In this document: one piece after another, positions 53,145-61,666 of the stretch
How the letters are laid out: every line of letters begins with the position of its first letter
Position numbering within the stretch: the stretch's first letter is position 1
Assembly (NCBI GenBank): GCA_031289145.1
Contig: JAITQA010000067.1
Span: forward strand, 16,603 to 80,602
Direction: 5' to 3'
DNA: 64,000 bases
Origin: Dysgonamonadaceae bacterium
GTDB lineage: Bacteria > Bacteroidota > Bacteroidia > Bacteroidales > Azobacteroidaceae
Program-made: the position numbers and the translations under genes
The notes under the pieces: model-generated
The model's input: only the letters and a program-made list of their open reading frames with translations
Told to the model about the DNA's origin: nothing
Databases searched by the model: none

Positions 53145-54857
53145 ATGATTGAAGAAAATATTGTTTCGGAAGAAAATAAAAAAAACTTGAATTTTATTGA
53201 GCTTATTGTAGAAAAAGACTTGGCGGAAGGCGTCAATAGCGGGAAATTGCAAACACGTTTTCCGCCCGAACCGAACGGATATCTGCACATTGGCCATGCA
53301 AAAGCGATTTGTATGGACTTTGGTATTGCGCAGAAATACGGTGGAATATGTAACCTGCGATTCGATGATACCAACCCTATCAAGGAAGATATGGAATATG
53401 TTGATTCCATTATGGAAGATATACAATGGTTAGGCTATCGTTGGGGAAATGTTTATTATGCTTCCGATTATTTTCAGCAATTATGGGATTTTGCCGTTCA
53501 GTTGATTAAAGCAGGTAAAGCGTATATCGACGAACAAACTTCGGAGCAAATCGCCCAACAGAAAGGAACGCCGACAAGAGCCGGCGCCGACAGTCCGTTC
53601 CGGAACCGTCCGGTTGAGGAAAGTCTCGAACTGTTCAACAAGATGAACACAGGAGAAATTCCCGAAGGGGCAATGGTTTTACGCGCTAAAATCAATATGG
53701 CCAGTCCCAATATGCACTTCCGCGATCCGGTCATTTACAGGGTAATCCATACCCCGCATCACCGGACGGGCGATACTTGGAAAGCCTATCCGATGTATGA
53801 TTTTGCGCATGGACAATCGGATTATTTCGAAGGCGTTACACATTCCATTTGTACCTTGGAATTTGAGGTACACCGGCCTTTATACGACTGGTTTATTGAT
53901 GAATTGAAGAAAGAACGCCCTCAAGACGAAGATTATCGCCCCAGACAGTTTGAATTTAATCGGCTGAACCTTACCTATACGGTGATGAGCAAACGCAAAC
54001 TATTGCAGTTGGTCAAGGAAGGGCTGGTTTCCGGATGGGACGACCCGCGTATGCCAACTATCTGCGGTTTTCGCAGAAGAGGCTATACCACCACCGCTAT
54101 CCATCATTTCATAGATAAAATCGGTTACACGAAATTCGATGGAATCATTGATTATGCGCTCTTGGAACATTCTATCCGGGAAGACCTGAATAGCAAGGCC
54201 AAGCGAGTATCGGCCGTACTTAACCCCGTGAAGTTGATTCTCACCAATTATCCCGAAAATCAAACCGAAATGATGGAAGCGCTCAACAACCCGGAAGACG
54301 CATCTATGGGTAGCCACGAAATTGCTTTTACAAGGGAATTGTATGTTGAACGAGAAGACTTTATGGAAGATGCCCCAAAGAAATTCTTTCGGATGACTCC
54401 GGGGCAGGAGGTCAGACTGAAAAATGCCTATATCATTAAATGCACGGATTGTAAAAAAGATGAAACCGGTCGCATAACGGAAATTTATGCAGTGTACGAC
54501 CCGCTTACGAAAAGCGGCATGCCGGAAAGTAACCGCAAAGTGAAAGGCACGATACACTGGGTTTCCGTAGCGCATAGCATTCCAAGTGAAGTCCGTTTGT
54601 ACGATAGACTGTTCAAAGTAGAAAATCCGAATGAAGAAAAAGATACGGATTTCCGCGATTTGATAAATCCCGATTCGTTGAAGATTTTAACCGGCTGCCG
54701 CGTTGAAAAAGAATTGGAAAATGCCCAAATTTTGGAAAATTTTCAGTTTCAGCGCATAGGCTATTTCAATGTAGATTCGGATACAAAAGAAGGAAAATTG
54801 GTATTCAACCGTACAGTTGCGTTAAAGGATTCCTGGCAAAAAATAAAAGATAAATAA
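53145..54857 (+). CDS. glnS: Glutaminyl-tRNA synthetase
   Basis: The 570-residue class I synthetase has FPPEPNGYLHIGHAKAICMD (the HIGH motif), NLRFDDTNPIKEDMEYVDSI, YPMYDFAHGQSDYFEGVTHS, CTLEFEVHRPLYDWFIDELK and TVMSKRKL (KMSKS-type). The C-terminal beta-barrel anticodon domain is complete. It charges tRNA-Gln directly, so this organism need not use the transamidation route for glutamine. TPR protein and 2-oxoacid oxidoreductase genes follow on the same strand, 13 bases after its stop. Confidence 0.97.
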   Translation: MIEENIVSEENKKNLNFIELIVEKDLAEGVNSGKLQTRFPPEPNGYLHIGHAKAICMDFGIAQKYGGICNLRFDDTNPIKEDMEYVDSIMEDIQWLGYRWGNVYYASDYFQQLWDFAVQLIKAGKAYIDEQTSEQIAQQKGTPTRAGADSPFRNRPVEESLELFNKMNTGEIPEGAMVLRAKINMASPNMHFRDPVIYRVIHTPHHRTGDTWKAYPMYDFAHGQSDYFEGVTHSICTLEFEVHRPLYDWFIDELKKERPQDEDYRPRQFEFNRLNLTYTVMSKRKLLQLVKEGLVSGWDDPRMPTICGFRRRGYTTTAIHHFIDKIGYTKFDGIIDYALLEHSIREDLNSKAKRVSAVLNPVKLILTNYPENQTEMMEALNNPEDASMGSHEIAFTRELYVEREDFMEDAPKKFFRMTPGQEVRLKNAYIIKCTDCKKDETGRITEIYAVYDPLTKSGMPESNRKVKGTIHWVSVAHSIPSEVRLYDRLFKVENPNEEKDTDFRDLINPDSLKILTGCRVEKELENAQILENFQFQRIGYFNVDSDTKEGKLVFNRTVALKDSWQKIKDK

Positions 54858-54870
54858 TAATAGACAAAAG

Positions 54871-55986
54871 ATGTTTGATGACATGTTTGATGACATTTTC
54901 AATGACGATTTTTTCAAAGAAGAGGAAGAAGAACTTTTTCCTGATTTCTTTTATAAATGGGATGAGGCCGTTAAAGCGGGTAAAAATCCCGGCTATTACG
55001 AACAGGAAGAGCTAACCGATATTATTGATATTTATATAGCAACCGATGATATCGGACGGGCTAAGCATGTCATTGACTATGCGATGAATATTTATTCGGA
55101 AGACGAAGAACTGATATATGAGATTCTTTTATTGCTGAACGATTATGAGCGATGGAACGAACTCCTGTATATATGCGAGAAATACAAAGAGGAAGCCTAT
55201 ATATATGGAGACGGGCATAAACTGGCTGCTTTGCTTCATTTGGGAATGGAAGACGAAGCCTTTTTATTTTTCCGGAAGTTAAAAGCAAAATATATCCATG
55301 ACAAAGAAGAATTATCCATCATTTACCAGTCGATGGGAGAAGCCTTGCAAGATGTAGACCTTTTTGATTCGGCATTAGCGCTGGTCCGGGAAGGGCTTGA
55401 ATTATTCGGGGAGAACGTTGATCTCTATTGGATTCAAATACAATGTTATTTGTCATTAGATGACAAAGACAAAGTGATTGCGCTGACTGAACGGATTCAA
55501 AAATTGAAACCCCTTGACGCCGAAAATTGGCATAGGATAGGCCTTGTTTTCCAGGAAATAGAAGATCATGAGAAATCAATTGATGCATTGGAAAATGCAC
55601 AATCGCTTGGCTATGAATCACCAAATAATTTGTTACATTTGATTCATGCTTACGGAAACAATAAGAATTACGTGAAAGCTTTGGAAAAAGTAAAAGAATT
55701 AATAAATTTGTATCCGGATAATTATTTGATTAATTTGATTGCAGCAAAATTATGCTCGCATATTGAAGACTGGGGAGAGGCTTTAAGATATATAGATGAA
55801 GCAATTAAGTTATCGCCGGATATTGATTCTCTGTATATTTACAAAAGCAGATTTCTACAGAATATGGATGATTTCAAAAAAGCAAAATTAGCGTTGATAG
55901 AAGGAATTAGTGCAACTGATGACCCGGATGGCGAACTAAAGAAAGAATTAGGCCGGTTAGACGACCGGTTTCTTGGTTCACGCTGA
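54871..55986 (+). CDS. Tetratricopeptide-repeat protein
   Basis: The 371-residue acidic protein has no signal peptide. It starts with a very acidic segment (MFDDMFDDIFNDDFFKEEEE) and carries about eight TPR helices, for example LYWIQIQCYLSLDDKDKVIA, NWHRIGLVFQEIEDHEKSID, LINLIAAKLCSHIEDWGEAL and YIDEAIKLSPDIDSLYIYKS. TPR proteins are scaffolds for protein complexes. The partner is unknown; the 13-base spacing from glnS suggests shared transcription. Confidence 0.88.
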   Translation: MFDDMFDDIFNDDFFKEEEEELFPDFFYKWDEAVKAGKNPGYYEQEELTDIIDIYIATDDIGRAKHVIDYAMNIYSEDEELIYEILLLLNDYERWNELLYICEKYKEEAYIYGDGHKLAALLHLGMEDEAFLFFRKLKAKYIHDKEELSIIYQSMGEALQDVDLFDSALALVREGLELFGENVDLYWIQIQCYLSLDDKDKVIALTERIQKLKPLDAENWHRIGLVFQEIEDHEKSIDALENAQSLGYESPNNLLHLIHAYGNNKNYVKALEKVKELINLYPDNYLINLIAAKLCSHIEDWGEALRYIDEAIKLSPDIDSLYIYKSRFLQNMDDFKKAKLALIEGISATDDPDGELKKELGRLDDRFLGSR

Positions 55987-56039
55987 GGAATAAACAAGAA
56001 AGTATTATTACCTTAAATTAAATATAAAACAAACCGATT

Positions 56040-56264
56040 ATGGCGAAAATAAAAGGAACAGTGGTTGTCGATACGGAACGGTGTAAAGGTTGCGACCTGT
56101 GTGTTGTGGCTTGTCCTACGGATGTTCTGGAATTGGCTAAAGAAGTGAATAGTAAAGGGTACAACTACGCCCGGATGAAAAATCCGGACGAATGTATCGG
56201 ATGTGCCAATTGTGGATATGTCTGCCCTGACGGATGTATCACCATTTATAAGGTTAAAATATAG
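56040..56264 (+). CDS. korD: 4Fe-4S ferredoxin subunit of 2-oxoacid:ferredoxin oxidoreductase
   Basis: The 74-residue protein has two 4Fe-4S clusters, each with the Cys pattern CxxCxxCxxxCP: CKGCDLCVVACPTDVLEL and CIGCANCGYVCPDGCITI. As the delta subunit it relays electrons from the TPP domain to free ferredoxin. It lies 6 bases before the alpha gene. The gene order delta-alpha-beta-gamma is typical of the Kor/Vor type enzymes. Confidence 0.9.
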   Translation: MAKIKGTVVVDTERCKGCDLCVVACPTDVLELAKEVNSKGYNYARMKNPDECIGCANCGYVCPDGCITIYKVKI

Positions 56265-56270
56265 AGAGTT

Positions 56271-57347
56271 ATGGAAGATGAAGTAAAGTTAATGAAAGGG
56301 AACGAGGCGATTGCGCATGCAGCGATTCGCTATGGCGCTGACGGATATTTCGGGTATCCTATTACACCTCAGTCGGAAATTATGGAAACGCTCATGGATG
56401 AAAAACCATGGGAAACGACCGGAATGGTTGTCCTTCAGGCTGAAAGTGAAGTGTCGGCCATCAATATGGTTTACGGAGGAGCCGCCTGCGGAAAGCGGGT
56501 GATGACCTCTTCTTCCAGTCCGGGAATCAGTCTGAAACAGGAAGGTATTTCCTATATGGCGGGTGCGGAATTACCGGCTTTGATCGTAAACGTTATGCGC
56601 GGAGGTCCCGGATTAGGAACTATCCAACCGAGCCAAGCCGATTATTTTCAAACGGTTAAGGGTGGTGGCCACGGCGATTACCGCTTAATAACCTTAGCCC
56701 CGGCATCGGTACAGGAAATGGCCGACCACGTAGCATTGGGATTTGATCTGGCTTTCAAATACAACAATCCGGCCATGATTTTGGCCGACGGTGTAATTGG
56801 TCAAATGATGGAAAAGGTAATACTGCCTGAACAAAAACCAAGAAAAACCGAAGAAGAAATCCGGAAAGAACAACCCTGGGCTACGCTTGGAAAAACCCAC
56901 GGCCGCAAACCGAATATTATCACTTCTCTCGAATTGGATCCGGCTGTGATGGAACAGAACAATATCCGCTTCCAGCAGAAATACAATCAAATAGAGGAGA
57001 ATGAGGTGATTTATGAGGAACTGCTTTGTGACGATGCAGAATACCTGATCGTTGCATTCGGTTCTACCGCCCGTATCAGCCAGACAACGGTGGAACTGGC
57101 CCGGAAAGAAGGTATAAAAGTAGGCCTTTTCCGTCCCATTACACTTTGGCCTTTTCCCAAAAAGAAACTGAAAGCATACAGCGAAAAAGTAAAGGGAATT
57201 TTGACGGTCGAATTGAATGCCGGCCAGATGGTGGAAGATGTAAAATTAGCTGTGGAATGTAAAATTCCGGTCAATTTCTATGGACGATTAGGTGGTATTG
57301 TTCCTACGCCGGATGAAGTACTGGATGAATTAAAGAAATTATTATGA
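56271..57347 (+). CDS. korA: 2-oxoacid:ferredoxin oxidoreductase, alpha subunit
   Basis: The 358-residue protein has the pyrimidine-binding domain of the family (KGNEAIAHAAIRYGADGYFG, YPITPQSEIMETLMDEKPWE, VLQAESEVSAINMVYGGAAC, MTSSSSPGISLKQEGISYMA) and a C-terminal transketolase-like domain (YLIVAFGSTARISQTTVELA, LFRPITLWPFPKKKLKAYSE). It oxidises 2-oxoglutarate or a branched-chain 2-oxoacid with CoA and TPP. Sequence alone does not settle the substrate; Bacteroidales copies are often called VorB. Its stop overlaps the beta start by 4 bases. Confidence 0.93.
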   Translation: MEDEVKLMKGNEAIAHAAIRYGADGYFGYPITPQSEIMETLMDEKPWETTGMVVLQAESEVSAINMVYGGAACGKRVMTSSSSPGISLKQEGISYMAGAELPALIVNVMRGGPGLGTIQPSQADYFQTVKGGGHGDYRLITLAPASVQEMADHVALGFDLAFKYNNPAMILADGVIGQMMEKVILPEQKPRKTEEEIRKEQPWATLGKTHGRKPNIITSLELDPAVMEQNNIRFQQKYNQIEENEVIYEELLCDDAEYLIVAFGSTARISQTTVELARKEGIKVGLFRPITLWPFPKKKLKAYSEKVKGILTVELNAGQMVEDVKLAVECKIPVNFYGRLGGIVPTPDEVLDELKKLL

Positions 57348-58105
57348 ACACATTAGAAATAATCAAACCGGAAAATTTAGTTTACGGGAAGCCCCGTTTG
57401 ATGAACGATAATCCGATGCACTATTGCCCCGGATGTAGTCATGGCGTTATTCACAAACTGATTGCAGAAGTTATTGAAGAAATGGGAATGGAAGAGCAAA
57501 CCATCGGAATCGCTCCGGTCGGATGCGCCGTTTTTGCCTATAACTATTTGGATATAGATTGGCAAGAAGCCGCTCACGGTCGTGCACCGGCGCTGGCAAC
57601 AGCTGTAAAACGCCTGAATCCGGACAAAATGGTTTTTACGTACCAAGGCGATGGCGATTTGGCCGCTATTGGAACGGCCGAAACAATTCATGCCTGCAAT
57701 CGCGGTGAAAACATTGTAATCGTTTTCGTCAATAATGCTATTTACGGAATGACCGGAGGCCAGATGGCCCCCACTACCCTGCTCGGCATGTCGACAGCGA
57801 CTTGTCCGCATGGACGAAATGTCGAACTGAACGGTTATCCTTTAAAAATATCCGATTTATTGGCACAATTAGACGGAACGTGTTTGGTAACCCGACAAGC
57901 GGTACATACGGCGGCGGCTGTCAAAAAGGCGAAGAAAATGCTCCGCAAAGCTTTCGAAAATTCCATGTCCCATAAAGGAACTTCGATTGTGGAATTTGTA
58001 TCTACCTGTGCGTCAGGATGGAAAATGAGTCCTGACCAGTCTAATAAATGGATGGTTGAAAATATGTTTCCGAAGTATCCTTTGGGAGATTTGAAAGACA
58101 TTTAA
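57344..58105 (+). CDS. korB: 2-oxoacid:ferredoxin oxidoreductase, beta subunit (TPP-binding)
   Basis: The 253-residue subunit has the Cys pair PMHYCPGCSHGVIHKLIAEV and the TPP-binding motif YQGDGDLAAIGTAETIHACN with VIVFVNNAIYGMTGGQMAPT (GDG then NN at the usual distance of about 30). This half of the active site binds the TPP pyrophosphate and Mg. It pairs with the alpha subunit just upstream. Confidence 0.94.
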   Translation: MNTLEIIKPENLVYGKPRLMNDNPMHYCPGCSHGVIHKLIAEVIEEMGMEEQTIGIAPVGCAVFAYNYLDIDWQEAAHGRAPALATAVKRLNPDKMVFTYQGDGDLAAIGTAETIHACNRGENIVIVFVNNAIYGMTGGQMAPTTLLGMSTATCPHGRNVELNGYPLKISDLLAQLDGTCLVTRQAVHTAAAVKKAKKMLRKAFENSMSHKGTSIVEFVSTCASGWKMSPDQSNKWMVENMFPKYPLGDLKDI

Positions 58106-58120
58106 TTAATTTATGAACAG

Positions 58121-58663
58121 ATGAAACACGAAATAATTATTGCCGGATTCGGTGGACAAGGCGTCCTTTCCATGGGGAAAATCTTGGCCTATTCCGGATT
58201 AATGGAAGACAAAGAAGTTGCATGGTTTCCCTCTTACGGGCCGGAGCAACGAGGTGGAACCGCTAATGTTACGGTTATTCTGAGCGATGACAAAATTTCT
58301 TCGCCGGTATTACACCGGTTCGACATTGCCATTATCCTCAATCAACCGTCTTTGGAAAAATTTGAAAGTCGCGTCAAATCCGGAGGTATCCTGATTTACG
58401 ACGGCAATGGTATCACAGCCCCACCTACCCGGAAAGACATCCGAATTTTTCATATTGACGCTATGAACACAGCTGTAAATGAAGGAAATGCAAAAGCATT
58501 CAATATGATTGTCCTGGGTGGAATGTTGAAAATAGAGCCGATGGTCACAATGGAAAGTGTGATGAAAGGATTGAAAAAATCGCTTCCCGAACGTCATCAT
58601 AAACTTTTGCCAATGAATGAAAAAGCGATTTTAAGAGGAATGGAGATAATCGAAGAAATCTGA
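58121..58663 (+). CDS. korC: 2-oxoacid:ferredoxin oxidoreductase, gamma subunit
   Basis: The 180-residue protein begins IIIAGFGGQGVLSMGKILAY and has SYGPEQRGGTANVTVILSDD, the standard gamma-domain blocks that contact CoA. It completes the four-subunit enzyme. The ATG lies 15 bases after the beta stop. In anaerobes these enzymes supply reduced ferredoxin or, in reverse, carboxylate acyl-CoA. Confidence 0.93.
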   Translation: MKHEIIIAGFGGQGVLSMGKILAYSGLMEDKEVAWFPSYGPEQRGGTANVTVILSDDKISSPVLHRFDIAIILNQPSLEKFESRVKSGGILIYDGNGITAPPTRKDIRIFHIDAMNTAVNEGNAKAFNMIVLGGMLKIEPMVTMESVMKGLKKSLPERHHKLLPMNEKAILRGMEIIEEI

Positions 58664-58672
58664 TTATTTCAT

Positions 58673-60763
58673 TTGAAAAAGAAGGTATACATATCGCTCC
58701 TATCCCTGTTTTTCCCAATAATTGTTTTTGGACAGGATACCATTCCGGCTATCAAAGACAATCTGCCGGAAACACTCGAAAAGGAGGTTATTCCGATTGA
58801 TTCCCTTCTTGCCGGTGAGCCGGATATTACGCAAGATTTACCCATAATGTCCGGTTCCATAATGACTGTCGATTCAAGTAAATCTGTTAATTATTGGCGC
58901 ATTACCGAACGAACCGGCGAGATATTTCCCGTCAGACCGGATACTTTTCTGACGGATTATTTCAATCGCACCAATGTGGAAGGACAAGGCTTATCTGTCG
59001 CTTATCCCGGCAATTTAGGTTTGCCTTCCGAATCCCGGGTTTTTTTCGACAGAGAAGACCGGTCGGAGTTTATGTTTGGGGATGCTTACTGGGCATACGC
59101 TAAACGTCCGGACAATTTCCACTTCATCAACACCAAAATTCCCTACTCAAACCTTTCCTATCAAACAGCCGGTAGTCGCCAGAACAAAGAAGAAAGACTT
59201 CAAGCGCTGTTGGCTTTAAATTTCAACAGACAACTGAATATCGGTTTCAATGTGGATTACCTTTATGCAAGAGGATTCTATAATTCACAAGCATCTAAGC
59301 ATTTAGAATGGGTTTTGTTTGGAAACTATATTTCCGGCAAACACCAGGCGCACTTGTTTATCAATCCTGAAGATTATATAAGCGGAGAAAATGGTGGATT
59401 GGCCGATGACCGCTGGATTACCCATCCGGAAGAAGTGGACAACCGGAATGCCAGAAGCAAAGATTATCCGACAAAGATTGATAAAACATGGAACCGGATG
59501 AAAGGAACCCGGTATTATCTGAATTACCACTATAATTTAGGGTTTGACCGTAAAACGGAGGAAAAAGATGAAGAAGGGAATGAAATCAAACAGTTTATTC
59601 CGGTTTCCGGCATCATCTATACTTTTGATTATACAAACCGGAACCGTTTGTTTTATACCAATGATTCCGCCAGTGTAAATAGATTTTACAATTATGTCGA
59701 TTTTTTTAATCCTGATCAACTCCGGGAAAAAAGGATGCTTCGTGATTCTACATCCTACAGTTCGATGCGAAATACCGTTGGACTTTCACTTAGAGAAGGA
59801 TTCAGCAAATGGGCAAAATTTGATTTGACCGCTTTTATTACCCAGGATATCCGGAATTTTACCCTGATGGATACTACCTTGAAAAATATGCCGGATACAA
59901 TTGTTTTCGATGCTTTTAAAAACAAACAATACGCAACTTATATTGGCGGCGAATTAATAAAACGGACAGGGAAAATATTGACATACAACGCACAAGGAAA
60001 CCTTGGCATATTGGGCTATAATCTGGGGGATTTCGATATATCCGGAAACATAGAAACCCGTATTCCCTTCTTACATGATACGGCTTCTATTATTGCCAAC
60101 GGTTACATAAAAAACCTCTCGCCTACTTTCTACGAAAACAATTATCATAGTCAGTATTTTTGGTGGAACAATGATTTCGGCAAAGTCAAAAAAGTCTATT
60201 TTGGAGGCGCCGTTACGATTCCGCATACCCATTCGCGATTCACCCTCGGCGTGGAAAACATCAGCAATTATATTTATTTCGACGAAACAGGCTATCCCAA
60301 GCAAGATGGGGGAAATATTCAAATTTTAGCCGCCGGTTTGGAGCAGGATTTTCACTTGCGTGCCCTGCATTGGAACAACCGCCTTGTTTACCAAACATCG
60401 TCCGCGCAAAATACCATTCCTTTGCCGGATTTGACGGCTTATTCAAGTTTATTCTTACAAATTGTTATCGCAAAAGTTTTGACGATTCAAATGGGCGTCA
60501 ATGCACATTATTGGACAAAATATTATTCGCCCGTCTATGATCCTGCCACACAGCAATTTCGCTTGCAACATGACAGTAAAGTCGGAGAATATCCCTTGCT
60601 GAATGGTTTTATTAATGCCCACTTAAAACAAACCCGGTTCTTTATCGAATACTACAATGCCGGTTCTATGTTTCTCTCTCCTGCGGAATATTTTTCAATT
60701 CCACACTATCCGGTCAATCCTACCGTACTCAAATTAGGTCTTTCGATAGATTTTCATAACTAA
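58673..60763 (+). CDS. Putative outer-membrane porin
   Basis: The 696-residue protein starts with TTG (58673), nine bases after korC; no in-frame ATG gives the signal peptide KKKVYISLLSLFFPIIVFGQ. A periplasmic N-terminal part precedes a long beta-barrel region with alternating hydrophobic and aromatic strands (for example LGFDRKTEEKDEEGNEIKQF; AGLEQDFHLRALHWNNRLVY), ending in VLKLGLSIDFHN with a typical aromatic end. It belongs to the putative porin family of Bacteroidota. The substrate is unknown. The use of TTG may limit its translation. Confidence 0.83.
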   Translation: MKKKVYISLLSLFFPIIVFGQDTIPAIKDNLPETLEKEVIPIDSLLAGEPDITQDLPIMSGSIMTVDSSKSVNYWRITERTGEIFPVRPDTFLTDYFNRTNVEGQGLSVAYPGNLGLPSESRVFFDREDRSEFMFGDAYWAYAKRPDNFHFINTKIPYSNLSYQTAGSRQNKEERLQALLALNFNRQLNIGFNVDYLYARGFYNSQASKHLEWVLFGNYISGKHQAHLFINPEDYISGENGGLADDRWITHPEEVDNRNARSKDYPTKIDKTWNRMKGTRYYLNYHYNLGFDRKTEEKDEEGNEIKQFIPVSGIIYTFDYTNRNRLFYTNDSASVNRFYNYVDFFNPDQLREKRMLRDSTSYSSMRNTVGLSLREGFSKWAKFDLTAFITQDIRNFTLMDTTLKNMPDTIVFDAFKNKQYATYIGGELIKRTGKILTYNAQGNLGILGYNLGDFDISGNIETRIPFLHDTASIIANGYIKNLSPTFYENNYHSQYFWWNNDFGKVKKVYFGGAVTIPHTHSRFTLGVENISNYIYFDETGYPKQDGGNIQILAAGLEQDFHLRALHWNNRLVYQTSSAQNTIPLPDLTAYSSLFLQIVIAKVLTIQMGVNAHYWTKYYSPVYDPATQQFRLQHDSKVGEYPLLNGFINAHLKQTRFFIEYYNAGSMFLSPAEYFSIPHYPVNPTVLKLGLSIDFHN

Positions 60764-60784
60764 AATAAAGAGAGCGCCGGAGCG

Positions 60785-61585
60785 ATGAAAACGAATAAAC
60801 TATTGCTACTATTCATAAGCCTGCTTGCGCTTTGCTTGCTGGTTATGTTTTTCTTACAGCTGATTATAAAAAATAATCCGCTAAAAAAACGTGATTTACC
60901 GGAAATCAAGAAAGAAAACACATTAAATGTTGTAACAGAATACAATTCGGTAGATTACTATGTTTCAGGCGATACGATTTCCGGTATGCAATATGCCTTA
61001 TGCAAATACATCGGCAAACGTTCCGGCTTGACCGTCCGAATTTTCCTGGAAAACAACTTAGCTATTTCCATAAAAGGCCTGGAAGATAAAACGTATGATA
61101 TCATTGCGCGTAATATACCGATAACCAATGACAAAAAACATTTTATGGCTTTTACAATTCCGGTCACCCAAAATAAACAAGTACTGGTACAACGAAAATC
61201 ACGGAAAAATGACAGTACTGATTTTGTTGCGAATCAGATTGCATTGGCAAATAAAACCATCTATGTAACAAAAGATTCTCCGGCTATCCTCCGGCTAAAA
61301 AATTTGTCGGAAGAAATTGCAGAAGCTATTTTTATTGAAGAAATCACAGCGTATACTTCCGAGCAACTGATTTATATGGTTGCCCAAAAAGAGATTAATT
61401 ATGCTGTTGTGGATAAAGAAATCGCCTTGAAAAACACGAAGCTATTCCCTGAATTGGATTTTGATACCGACATTAGCTTTACACAGCTTCAAGCCTGGGC
61501 TGTACGAAAAACTTCACCTGTTCTGTTAGACAGTCTCAATGTTTGGATAAAAGACTTTAAATCAGGTCAATCAAAAAGAATATAA
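60785..61585 (+). CDS. Periplasmic solute-binding domain protein, MltF N-terminal-like
   Basis: The 266-residue protein has a long hydrophobic N-terminus (LLLLFISLLALCLLVMFFLQ), likely an uncleaved anchor, and a type II periplasmic-binding (SBP_bac_3) domain: LNVVTEYNSVDYYVSGDTIS, GMQYALCKYIGKRSGLTVRI, and LEDKTYDIIARNIPITNDKK. The pattern is that of the N-terminal regulatory domain of MltF lytic transglycosylases, but the catalytic SLT domain is absent. It may bind a peptide or muropeptide and act as a regulator. It follows the porin gene by 22 bases. Confidence 0.75.
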   Translation: MKTNKLLLLFISLLALCLLVMFFLQLIIKNNPLKKRDLPEIKKENTLNVVTEYNSVDYYVSGDTISGMQYALCKYIGKRSGLTVRIFLENNLAISIKGLEDKTYDIIARNIPITNDKKHFMAFTIPVTQNKQVLVQRKSRKNDSTDFVANQIALANKTIYVTKDSPAILRLKNLSEEIAEAIFIEEITAYTSEQLIYMVAQKEINYAVVDKEIALKNTKLFPELDFDTDISFTQLQAWAVRKTSPVLLDSLNVWIKDFKSGQSKRI

Positions 61586-61611
61586 AATACCGGATTTATT
61601 TGGCTATTTTA

Positions 61612-61643
61612 CTTGTGTATATCCGAAATAAATGTTAAATTTG
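61612..61643 (+). promoter_or_regulatory. Promoter of the carboxyltransferase gene
   Basis: CTTG (61612-61615; consensus TTTG), 20 bases, TAAATTTG (61636-61643), followed by a 23-base leader to the ATG at 61667. A near-complete match. Confidence 0.6.
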
Positions 61644-61666
61644 CACCGAAAAAAATCACTTTGATT

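Noticed and set aside
61613..61666. Upstream start of the carboxyltransferase gene
   Set aside because: The extension contains the -7 box and is not related to the family; the ATG at 61667 begins the conserved sequence.
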